This document shows positions 1-5,653 of a stretch of DNA of 7,375 nucleotides, one piece after another. Positions within the stretch are counted from its first letter, which is position 1. Each line of letters opens with the position of its first letter. The DNA is from Candidatus Hydrogenedentota bacterium. Lineage in GTDB: Bacteria; Hydrogenedentota; Hydrogenedentia; Hydrogenedentales; SLHB01. The notes below the pieces were generated by a model. The model did no database searches and had not been told where the DNA came from. It saw only the letters and a program-made list of their open reading frames with translations. The translations under genes were made by a program, and so were the position numbers. The stretch covers positions 1 through 7,375 of the forward strand of contig JAKJDA010000140.1 in the NCBI GenBank assembly GCA_022706165.1, in the 5' to 3' direction.

Positions 1-1032
1 GGTGTTCCAGGAGAGCATATCGGCTCCGGCCTCGAGGGCGCGCATGGCGGCTTGCGAGGGGTCTTGGACGTTGCCGACTTCGGTCGAGTCTATTGGACCG
101 GCGAGGATTACGCCGGTGAATCCCAATTTGTCGCGCAGGTGGCCTTTGATCACGGTTTGGGAGAGAGATGCGGGGATGCCGGAGCTGTCCAGCGTGGGGG
201 CAAGGGTGTTGCCGACATGCAGGATGAGGGCGCCGGCATGGATTGTCTGCGCGAAAGGGGCCATGTCGCGCGCCGCGACATGCGGTCCGGGCGTCAGCAG
301 GACAGCGGATTGTTGTGCGCCGCGATTATGTCCTCCGCCGGGAAATCCCATGGGCATGGCAACGATTCCCATGGACTTCAGGGTCGTGACAATGCCGGCT
401 CCCGCAGCGCCGACAAACGCTGGGTCGTCTCCCAGACAAGCGAGGGAGCCGCGCGCTTCGGGCAGGACGGGGCCCAGCGACAAGGGAGGGCCGAGGAAAA
501 AGTTGAAGCCCATAATCTTCAGTTGTTCGCCAACGAGTCGGGCGTAGCGGTCGGCGATGGTCTGATCTCCGGTTGCGCCGATGGAGAGCAAGGAGGGGAG
601 TTGCGCGAAGCGCCCCATGGTTTCGCGGTTGCTCTGACGGGGAAGGGCGTGAAGGTCGGATCCTATCAGGAGCGGGATGCCTTTGGATGGGCCTGCCGAG
701 AGCGCGCGCACGGCGGCGATGTATCCGGGGACGGTGGAGGGCCGCATCACGGGCGGCAGGATGACGCCGCCCGGCGGATACTGGGTGAGGAGGGCCTTGT
801 CGCTCGAGTCGGGCATGGGCCCGCCCTGCAGCGTGACGACCATGAGTTGCGATACGCGCGCTTGCAGGGAGAGTTTTCTTGCGTTTTCCTGGATGGTTTC
901 CGGGGAGGGGGGCGGTCCAGGGCTGGGGCCTTTCCGGGCCGTTTCTCCCAGGCCGAATTCATGCACCTGCGCCTCGATGGGGGTTCCCAGCGCGATGAGG
1001 AGCAGAAGGATTGTTCCGAGAAGTTTTTTCAA
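1..1032 (-). CDS. Secreted glycoside hydrolase family 3-like protein, probable pseudoenzyme (partial, C-terminus off window)
   Basis: The frame is open from TTG at 1032 to the window edge, giving 344 codons without the C-terminus. TTG is the only plausible start: AGGGAG lies 8 nt upstream, and the upstream frame reaches a TAA with no other start codon. Residues 1-21 form a Sec signal peptide (MKKLLGTILLLLIALGTPIEA), so the protein should be exported. GH3/NagZ landmarks occur in the right order: PPGGVILPP (86-94), IPLLIGSD (119-126), LPSLLSIGATGD (145-156), LGDDP (200-204), GFPGGG (229-234), PASLS (287-291), LGFTGVIL (303-310) and ALEAGADM (332-339). The active site is degraded. The family KHFPGHG reads MGFPGGG, the DSH catalytic loop is absent, the EGG of the substrate loop reads HAL, and the nucleophile Asp in GV-I-x-(S/T)-D-D is Gly312. 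The fold assignment is secure. Loss of activity is inferred by eye alignment. It follows the flagellar operon by about 100 bases and may be transcribed separately. Confidence 0.85.
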   Translation of the reverse strand, partial: MKKLLGTILLLLIALGTPIEAQVHEFGLGETARKGPSPGPPPSPETIQENARKLSLQARVSQLMVVTLQGGPMPDSSDKALLTQYPPGGVILPPVMRPSTVPGYIAAVRALSAGPSKGIPLLIGSDLHALPRQSNRETMGRFAQLPSLLSIGATGDQTIADRYARLVGEQLKIMGFNFFLGPPLSLGPVLPEARGSLACLGDDPAFVGAAGAGIVTTLKSMGIVAMPMGFPGGGHNRGAQQSAVLLTPGPHVAARDMAPFAQTIHAGALILHVGNTLAPTLDSSGIPASLSQTVIKGHLRDKLGFTGVILAGPIDSTEVGNVQDPSQAAMRALEAGADMLSWNT

Positions 1033-1135
1033 CGCGGTTTCTCCCTGTTTCGCACGGCGCGCTGCGATTGATTGCGGCGTGGCGATCGGATTTTACACGA
1101 TTTGGACGGCGAGAACAGCGTTGGCCGATGGCCTA
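1033..1135 (-). promoter_or_regulatory. Intergenic gap with a possible weak promoter for the GH3-like gene
   Basis: This gap lies between the stop of the FlhB-like gene and the TTG of the GH3-like gene. It contains TAAAAT (minus strand, 1095-1090), one mismatch from a sigma70 -10 box. A convincing -35 box is missing: the hexamer at 17 nt spacing is CTGTTC. A short GGCC-ATC-GGCC hairpin just after the FlhB-like stop has only four base pairs and no T-run, so I do not call a terminator. Whether the GH3-like gene is read through from the flagellar operon or has its own promoter cannot be decided from the sequence. Confidence 0.3.
1041..1046 (-). promoter_or_regulatory. Ribosome binding site deciding the TTG start of the GH3-like gene
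   Basis: On the minus strand AGGGAG stands 8 nt before TTG at 1032. The codons after TTG encode a typical signal peptide (MKKLL followed by a hydrophobic run). No ATG or GTG is available between the upstream in-frame TAA and this TTG. The TTG start is therefore well supported despite being a rare start codon. Confidence 0.7.
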
Positions 1136-1414
1136 TCATTGTGCGCGGCGGTCGAGGCGGTAGAGGAAGGCGAGCACTTCGGCGACGGCTCGGTAGAGAT
1201 CCTCGGGGATTTCCACGGAGATGTCGAGCTTGGAGAGCAGCGCGACGAGTTCCGGATCTTCATGGATGCGTACGCCGTGTTCGCGCGCCAAGGCGATGAT
1301 GCGTTCCGCGAGCAATCCGGTTCCTTTTGCGATGACGCGGGGCGCTTGGTCCTTGCGCCGGTCGTATCGCAAGGCCACGGCTTTGCGGCGCGGTTGTTTG
1401 GACGGATCGATCAT
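1136..1414 (-). CDS. Stand-alone FlhB C-terminal domain protein (FlhX/YlqH type, EscU/YscU/HrcU family)
   Basis: This 92-residue soluble protein matches the cytoplasmic C-terminal domain of FlhB, the switch component of the flagellar type III export gate. KAVALRYD (11-18), PRVIAKGTGLLAERI (25-39), HGVRIHEDPELVALL (46-60) and EIPEDLYRAVAEVLAFLY (68-85) follow the family pattern. There are no membrane segments. The NPTH autocleavage motif of full FlhB is missing: the corresponding residues read QPRR just before KAVALRYD. The protein therefore resembles the already cleaved C-terminal fragment. Small homologues are known in Bacillus (YlqH) and other bacteria, usually beside a FliK-like gene as here, and are thought to stand in for, or modulate, the FlhB C-terminus during export switching. 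ATG at 1414 is chosen because it overlaps the stop of the upstream gene (TGATG) and has GAGGG 5 nt upstream. The frame stays open further upstream inside the FliK-like gene, but that extension has family-unlike sequence. Confidence 0.88.
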   Translation of the reverse strand: MIDPSKQPRRKAVALRYDRRKDQAPRVIAKGTGLLAERIIALAREHGVRIHEDPELVALLSKLDISVEIPEDLYRAVAEVLAFLYRLDRRAQ

Positions 1415-2652
1415 CAGGCCCTCACGTTGAGTCCCGCGCTTGCGCGCAGCAGGTCTGCTGTTTCCCGTAGCCGGTTGCCGTCCCAAAGCGTTGCGTACAC
1501 GCGGGAGGCGGCATAGCCGGCGTCTGCCAGGCGGGCCGACAATTCGTCGGCGTTTTCGTTGATGGCACGAACCAGTTCCTCGGTTGTCGCTTTGAAACAG
1601 CAGAGCAGGGTGGATGGGGTTCCGGGGAGTCCCGCAGCTCCCATGGTCACCCAGAGATCGCCGAGGCGGGCAGTGGAAAGATCGAGCACGACCGTGGCGT
1701 TGTGGGCGCGGAAGACGTTTCGCCCGTCGCGTTTTTCGCCGAAGAGGTGGACGTAGCCGCGGCGAATCGGGTTTTCCGGCGCAAACGGGATTTCGAAGAA
1801 GAGGTAGGGCATCTCGGATGCGCGCAAATTTTGCAGATGTCCGCCGGACAGTTGATCAAGGGCCGAGTCGATGGCGCGCAGGAGAGTTTCGCCTCGTGTT
1901 GTCGTGCGGGCGAAGGCCGCAAGCTTGTCGTTGTCGCGCAGCGCCAGCAATAGGGAGCGCAGGTCGTCTGGGGGCGGCGGCGGATTGGCGGGTGCGGCGT
2001 TTTTGGAAAGGATCGAGGCGAGGCGGGCTTCAAGGGGCCTTGCGGCGTTTTCGCCCAGTTTGCGCAATGCGGCGCGCAGTCCTTCGTTTTCGGATGCCAT
2101 ATATCGCCCGAGAAGCGCCGCGAATTCGTCGGCGGTCTGCTGGGGCATGACGCCGGCCGCAGCGGCTTGTCGCGTTAGCGTCATGACGGCGTCGAGGGCG
2201 CGGCCCAGGTTTTCGCGCCCGAGGAACAGGGAGAAGAGTTGGCGCACGGCGGTTGGGCTTGCTGGAATGCCGGGGGGCAGGAGGCGCGGGGCGATTTCGA
2301 TCTGATCGCGCGCCGCCAATTGTTCCAATGCGGCAACGATCGCCGCTGTCAAGGCTGCGGGGGGCTGCGGTGCGGCGTTGGGCTGTGGGGAAACGGCGTC
2401 GGGCTGGGGCGTGATGCGCAGCCGGAGCGCGCCGGCATGGTTTTGGAGGACTTCGATAACGACGCGTTGGCCGGGTGTGAGGGAGCCGGCGTTTTCCAAG
2501 GGAAGGATCGCGTTGCCGATTTGGAGGGCCAGGGATTCGCCCGCCGGCTGCACGGTGGCTTGCAATGTCGCGCCGGGGCGAAGGGTTTGGAGCAGATGGG
2601 TTTGCGGAGGGAGCGAAAGGAAGACAGGACCGATGCCTGGAGGACCGCTCAC
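1414..2652 (-). CDS. fliK: FliK-like flagellar hook-length control protein
   Basis: This 412-residue protein has three zones. Residues 1-80 look like a small beta-rich domain (ALQIGNAILPLENAGSLTPGQRVVIEVL). Residues 81-270 are Ala/Pro-rich and largely helical, with proline stretches at 82-99 and 219-228. Residues 280-400 match the FliK C-terminal (Flg_hook) domain, with MPYLFFEIPF (281-290) and LDLSTARLGDLWVTM (323-337), the usual LxxxxLGxLxV signature. FliK-type proteins are exported molecular rulers that signal FlhB to switch from rod/hook to filament substrates. The FlhB-like gene immediately downstream overlaps it by one base, matching the ylqG-ylqH pairing known from Bacillus. The start is GTG at 2652, one base after the stop of the upstream gene, with AAAGGA about 7 nt upstream. 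The C-terminal domain assignment is good. Ruler function is inferred from family and neighbours, and the N-terminus matches nothing I recognise. Confidence 0.82.
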   Translation of the reverse strand: MSGPPGIGPVFLSLPPQTHLLQTLRPGATLQATVQPAGESLALQIGNAILPLENAGSLTPGQRVVIEVLQNHAGALRLRITPQPDAVSPQPNAAPQPPAALTAAIVAALEQLAARDQIEIAPRLLPPGIPASPTAVRQLFSLFLGRENLGRALDAVMTLTRQAAAAGVMPQQTADEFAALLGRYMASENEGLRAALRKLGENAARPLEARLASILSKNAAPANPPPPPDDLRSLLLALRDNDKLAAFARTTTRGETLLRAIDSALDQLSGGHLQNLRASEMPYLFFEIPFAPENPIRRGYVHLFGEKRDGRNVFRAHNATVVLDLSTARLGDLWVTMGAAGLPGTPSTLLCCFKATTEELVRAINENADELSARLADAGYAASRVYATLWDGNRLRETADLLRASAGLNVRA

Positions 2653-2653
2653 G

Positions 2654-3463
2654 TCAGTGTCCTTTGTCTCTGCGGAGGCTGAGGATCAGGCGGACCTCTC
2701 CTTTGCCGATGCCCAATTCTTGCGCGATGAGGGGTATGGGCATGCCCGCGTCGCAGTATTCATACACGCGCGCTTGGAGAGGGGTTATCTTGGCGGATCC
2801 GTTTCCGCCGCGTTGGTTTTTTTGCGAGGGATCGGCGGGAGGCGGCTGGGCTTCCTGATAATTTAGGAGCGTGCGAAAGGCTTGCCGGGCCATGTCGGGA
2901 TTTTCCGGCATCTCGGGCGGCGGAGGGGGGGCGGGCGCATGGGCATCCGGGGCTTCTTCCCCGAAATCCAGCCCGATCCAGTTATCGATCATGTCATTGA
3001 ATCGGGGGGACGCTTCTGGGGTCGCGATGGCGCGGAGGGGCGGCGACGTCTCCGAGTGTCCGTTGTGTTGCGGGGAGGCGGTCCGGTCGGATGGGGGCGC
3101 TTCGGGTTGTCGGAAATCGGGAGGGCGGCGCGTTTCGAGTTCGGCGGCGAGCGCGTGGGCTTTTTCGCGTATGGCGGCGAGTTCCGCGCGCGTTTCCTCG
3201 ACGGTTTGCCGAATTTGGCTGATCCGTTTGTCGATTCCTTCGGTGAGTTGGCGGGCGAGCGCCTTTTGCTCTTCGAGGATGTCGCGCATGGACTGGAAGA
3301 GGATCATCATGTTGGTGTAGTCCATCTTGCGCGGACGGGGGCGGTATCGTATGGCGGCGACGAGACGTCTGAGGAGGTCGTAGGCAAAAACGACGGATAC
3401 GCATCCCGCTGTGATGCCCAGCAGGATGAGCAATCCGCTCAGCCATATCCGCCAATCGTTCAT
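2654..3463 (-). CDS. SwrB-like membrane-anchored coiled-coil protein (DUF6115/DUF2802 type)
   Basis: This 269-residue protein has one N-terminal membrane segment (about residues 7-29, WLSGLLILLGITAGCVSVVF). A basic stretch (RYRPRPRK, 39-46) follows. A coiled coil runs over about 55-112 and is rich in E, Q, R and A. A long low-complexity Pro/Asp/Glu linker covers 113-225. The small C-terminal module at 226-264 contains ARVYEYCDAGMPIPLIAQELGIGKGEV, a helix-turn-helix-like pattern. This membrane anchor, coiled coil and IAxxLGIGxGEVxLIL tail is the layout of SwrB (YlxL) of Bacillus, encoded right after sigD, and of related proteins after fliA elsewhere. SwrB promotes basal-body maturation and export-apparatus activation, so a similar role is inferred. 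Bacillus SwrB is shorter (about 167 residues); the extra length here is mostly linker. The tail is more likely a protein-interaction module than a DNA-binding one. The start is ATG at 3463 with only a weak GAG upstream. Confidence 0.75.
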   Translation of the reverse strand: MNDWRIWLSGLLILLGITAGCVSVVFAYDLLRRLVAAIRYRPRPRKMDYTNMMILFQSMRDILEEQKALARQLTEGIDKRISQIRQTVEETRAELAAIREKAHALAAELETRRPPDFRQPEAPPSDRTASPQHNGHSETSPPLRAIATPEASPRFNDMIDNWIGLDFGEEAPDAHAPAPPPPPEMPENPDMARQAFRTLLNYQEAQPPPADPSQKNQRGGNGSAKITPLQARVYEYCDAGMPIPLIAQELGIGKGEVRLILSLRRDKGH

Positions 3464-3563
3464 AGGTTATCTCGCACGGATGGTTGCCCGTGTCGCCCAA
3501 GATGATTCGCCCTGCCCCAGGACTATGGGGTTCCGTCCCTGCGCCGGGACGGATTAACTCGCG
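3464..3563 (-). repeat. Intergenic gap with three consecutive inverted repeats (hairpins)
   Basis: The gap between the small unknown gene and the SwrB-like gene holds three separate hairpins. The first is at 3532-3553, with an 8-bp perfect stem TCCGTCCC/GGGACGGA and a 6-base loop, starting about 11 nt after the upstream stop codon. The second is at 3515-3530, with stem CCCCA/TGGGG and a 6-base loop. The third is at 3475-3492, with stem CACGG/CCGTG and an 8-base loop, close to the start of the SwrB-like gene. None is followed by a T-run, so a simple intrinsic terminator is not supported. Plausible roles are mRNA processing or stability control inside the operon, partial attenuation, or masking of the weak ribosome binding site. 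These roles are inference; the inverted repeats are read directly from the sequence. Confidence 0.55.
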
Positions 3564-3932
3564 TCATATGGAGATGTCCAGGCGATGCGCTTGTTCTGCA
3601 TCGAGCCGTTCGGCCCGTTCTTCTGCGTTGTAGACCATGTGCGCGGCTTCGTTGTCGCTGTCTTGCGGCGTCGCGTCGGGATCGGAGTCCTCGGGAGCGC
3701 GCTGTTTCCGGCGTTTCGCATACGGATTGCGGCGCCGCGCTTCTGCGTCGACTTGCTCGCTTTGGGATTGCGGCGTTTGCTGCACGACGGTTTCGGCGAT
3801 CACGCGTTCTGATTCGACGTGCGCGGCGAGCCGTTGTTGGGCGGCGAGCGAGGCGCGATCCATGATTTGTTGCACGCGGTCCACCGCAGACAGGCGCGCT
3901 GTCTCGGTTTGCGGGTCGATGGGCTGAGGCAT
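3564..3932 (-). CDS. Small charged hypothetical protein in the flagellar operon
   Basis: I do not recognise this 122-residue protein. It is very polar, with no signal peptide or membrane segment. Residues 10-60 are predicted helical and rich in A, Q, E and R (VDRVQQIMDRASLAAQQRLA), resembling a short coiled coil. Residues 61-75 are basic (ARRRNPYAKRRKQR), and the rest is acidic and probably disordered, ending in an Ala/Glu helix. ATG at 3932 is preferred. It has a near-consensus Shine-Dalgarno, AAGGGGGG, 7 nt upstream of it in the best register, and lies two bases after the fliA stop. A GTG at 3938, overlapping the fliA stop, would add two residues but sits inside that Shine-Dalgarno. Tight linkage to fliA supports a real gene expressed with the flagellar set. 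A structural or chaperone-like partner for flagellar assembly is possible, but nothing in the sequence proves it. Confidence 0.7.
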   Translation of the reverse strand: MPQPIDPQTETARLSAVDRVQQIMDRASLAAQQRLAAHVESERVIAETVVQQTPQSQSEQVDAEARRRNPYAKRRKQRAPEDSDPDATPQDSDNEAAHMVYNAEERAERLDAEQAHRLDISI

Positions 3933-3934
3933 GT

Positions 3935-4684
3935 TCACCCCCCTTGCATGGCCTTCCGGAGCGCCTTCATGGCGCTGCTATGCACCTGGCATACCCGGGA
4001 TTCCGACACCTCCAGGACGAGCCCGATCTCTTTCAGCGTAAGTTGTTCGTAGTAATATAAGTTTAGCACTTTTTGTTGTTGTTCTGGCAACTCGAGAATG
4101 GCCTTGACGATCCGGTCCTGCCGTTCTTTTTCGATGGCCTGTTCTTCGGGGCCGGGGAAGCGTCCGTCTCGGGTGATGTCGATTTTGCGGGTTTCGGAGG
4201 CGTCTTCCGAGGGCAGGTAGTCGTCGAGGGAGAGGATTTGGGCCGTTTGAAGTTGGGCCATGGCGTCTTCGACGTGATGTTCCGTGGTTTCGAGGGCCTG
4301 GGCGATGGCGGCGGCGGAGGGTTCCGCGCCTTGTTCGTGTCGCAGCCGTTCCCGGGCGGAGGCCATTTTCCGGGCCATGACGCGCAGCGATCGAGGGGCC
4401 CAGTCGAGCGATCGGATTTGGTCGAGAATGGCGCCGCGCACCCGGATAGAGGCGTAGGTGGAGAATTTGATGTCTTGGGTGTGGTCGTATTTCTCGACCG
4501 CGTCGATCAAGCCCAGCACGCCCCAGCCGATCAAATCGTCGATGTCGATGGAGGAGGGCACGTGGATCGCCATGCGGCCTGCGATGTACCGCACGATTTG
4601 CATGTGGTGGACGATGAGGGCCTCGCGGGCTTCATCGTCGCCCTTTTCTTTCCAGCGGCCCCAGAGTTCCTTTTCGTCGCGCAT
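3935..4684 (-). CDS. fliA: Flagellar sigma factor sigma28 (FliA/SigD/WhiG family)
   Basis: This 249-residue protein is the usual length for FliA-type RNA polymerase sigma factors, which direct transcription of late flagellar genes (filament, motor and chemotaxis). Region 2 includes VPSSIDIDDLIGWGVLGLIDAVEKYD (42-67) and IKFSTYASIRVRGAILDQIRSLDW (72-95), nearly the textbook FliA/WhiG sequence. Region 3 follows (PRSLRVMARKMASARERL, 97-114, through about 150). Region 4, with its helix-turn-helix, is at 197-244 (LPEQQQKVLNLYYYEQLTLKEIGLVLEVSESRVCQVHSSAMKALR). The DQIRSLDWAPRSLR junction is typical of this subgroup and sets it apart from sigma70 and sporulation sigmas. The start overlaps the fliN stop by one base (TAATG), suggesting translational coupling. 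No flgM anti-sigma gene is visible in the window. Expression is probably from the promoter upstream of fliM, which would place fliA in an earlier class than its own targets. Confidence 0.95.
   Translation of the reverse strand: MRDEKELWGRWKEKGDDEAREALIVHHMQIVRYIAGRMAIHVPSSIDIDDLIGWGVLGLIDAVEKYDHTQDIKFSTYASIRVRGAILDQIRSLDWAPRSLRVMARKMASARERLRHEQGAEPSAAAIAQALETTEHHVEDAMAQLQTAQILSLDDYLPSEDASETRKIDITRDGRFPGPEEQAIEKERQDRIVKAILELPEQQQKVLNLYYYEQLTLKEIGLVLEVSESRVCQVHSSAMKALRKAMQGG
3938..3945 (-). promoter_or_regulatory. Strong Shine-Dalgarno deciding the start of the small unknown gene
   Basis: The minus strand reads AAGGGGGGTGAACATG across the end of fliA. This is one inserted/changed base from the ideal AAGGAGGTGA, with ATG at 3932 at normal spacing. 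The site overlaps the fliA stop codon, so ribosomes finishing fliA would end on it. It argues for ATG at 3932 rather than the overlapping GTG at 3938. Confidence 0.6.
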
Positions 4685-5619
4685 TACGAGTGACCCAGGC
4701 TCTCTATTCGTTCCCGGGCGCTGACGATTTCCGTGATGCGCAGGCCGAATTTTTCGTCGACGACGACGACTTCTCCTCGGGCGACGAGTTTGTCGTTGAC
4801 GAGCAGTTCGATCGGTTCGTCCACGAGGTGGCCCACTTCGAGAATGGAGCCGGGACCTAGGGCGAGTATGTCGCCGATGGGCATCTCGATGCGGCCCAGG
4901 CGCGCCGTGGCCAGCAGGCGGATGTCCAGCACCATGTCGAGGTTGCCGGGGATGACCCGTTGTTGCGGCGGCGCGGGTTGGGGGGAGGGGGCGGATGCCG
5001 GGGAAGGGGCTCCCGTTGCGGCGACTTGGTTCAAGATGTCGTTGATCTCCGTTTCGCTGAGCAGGGTTTTGCCGGAAGGCGCCGGGATGACGTCCTCCAG
5101 TATTCGGGAAAAGAACAAGACTCCTTCCGTCTGTATGTCGGGCGGCACGGAAAACAGGAAGGAGGCAGACGTTGCCTTGTCTCCCAGCCGTTCGGCCAGG
5201 GCCGCCGCGGAGGCGGGATCGCAGGACATGACGCGCAACTGGGTCAACTCGAGTTCTTTTCCGTAGGCTTCCTTGAAATGGCTGACGCCGCCGCCCATGC
5301 AGGGTTCGCAGACTTCTTGGAGGAGGGCGATGTCGTCTTCGGTCAACCGGTTCGGGGATTGGAGGGGCTTGCCCGAGGCTTGTGTGGCGAGCCAGGCGGC
5401 ATCGGACGCGGGGAGCAGGACGGCGATGCCGCCGCCGGTCTTGATGCCGGTTTGGATTGCCACGCCGAATTGCGTCAGGAACCCGTGAAGGGCGTCGGGC
5501 GTGAGGTCTTCCACGCCGAAGATCGAGTAGGATGCCGTTGCGTTGAGCATGGCTCCGACAATGCCCGAAAACCCTTTCATGAAGCCTTCGGCGAAGGTTT
5601 GGGGCGTGGTAGCGTTCAT
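4684..5619 (-). CDS. fliN: Flagellar motor switch protein FliN with N-terminal FliY/CheC-like domain
   Basis: This 311-residue protein is about twice the length of a plain FliN. Residues 224-302 are a clear SpoA (FliMN_C) domain (NLDMVLDIRLLATARLGRIE, LALGPGSILEV, DEPIELLVNDKLVARGEVVV, FGLRITEIVS). It forms the base of the cytoplasmic C-ring and contacts the export ATPase complex. Residues 10-175 look like a CheC/FliY domain, with GIKTGGGIAVLLPASDAAWLA (58-78) and a helix, LTEDDIALLQEVCEPCMGGG (92-111), where CheC-family phosphatases carry ExxN. Here the Asn position is Glu105, so CheY-P phosphatase activity is doubtful. A CheY-binding-like motif, LSETEINDILNQV, is at 187-199, between the two domains, and an Ala/Pro linker follows it at 200-222. 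Bacillus FliY has its CheY-binding motif at the extreme N-terminus instead. GAGGGA lies about 6 nt before ATG at 5619. The gene follows fliM by 34 bases. Confidence 0.9.
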   Translation of the reverse strand: MNATTPQTFAEGFMKGFSGIVGAMLNATASYSIFGVEDLTPDALHGFLTQFGVAIQTGIKTGGGIAVLLPASDAAWLATQASGKPLQSPNRLTEDDIALLQEVCEPCMGGGVSHFKEAYGKELELTQLRVMSCDPASAAALAERLGDKATSASFLFSVPPDIQTEGVLFFSRILEDVIPAPSGKTLLSETEINDILNQVAATGAPSPASAPSPQPAPPQQRVIPGNLDMVLDIRLLATARLGRIEMPIGDILALGPGSILEVGHLVDEPIELLVNDKLVARGEVVVVDEKFGLRITEIVSARERIESLGHS

Positions 5620-5653
5620 GTATGTTCCCTCGTGGTTGAGGCCGGGATAATCG

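Noticed and set aside
1..1032. Frameshift or sequencing error as the cause of the missing GH3 active-site residues
   Set aside because: Conserved GH3 segments continue in a single frame on both sides of each missing motif, and the flanking FPG and LGF-GVIL segments align without indels. Substitution rather than frameshift explains the loss.
52..1071. Long plus-strand open frame opposite the GH3-like gene (339 codons)
   Set aside because: Its product has no recognisable family and is full of Gly, Arg and Asp, as expected from the opposite strand of a GC-rich gene. The minus-strand frame has a signal peptide and ordered GH3 motifs.
4073..4693. Plus-strand open frame opposite fliA (206 codons)
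   Set aside because: It is low-complexity Gly/Val/Asp/Phe sequence antisense to a clear sigma factor, with no independent support.
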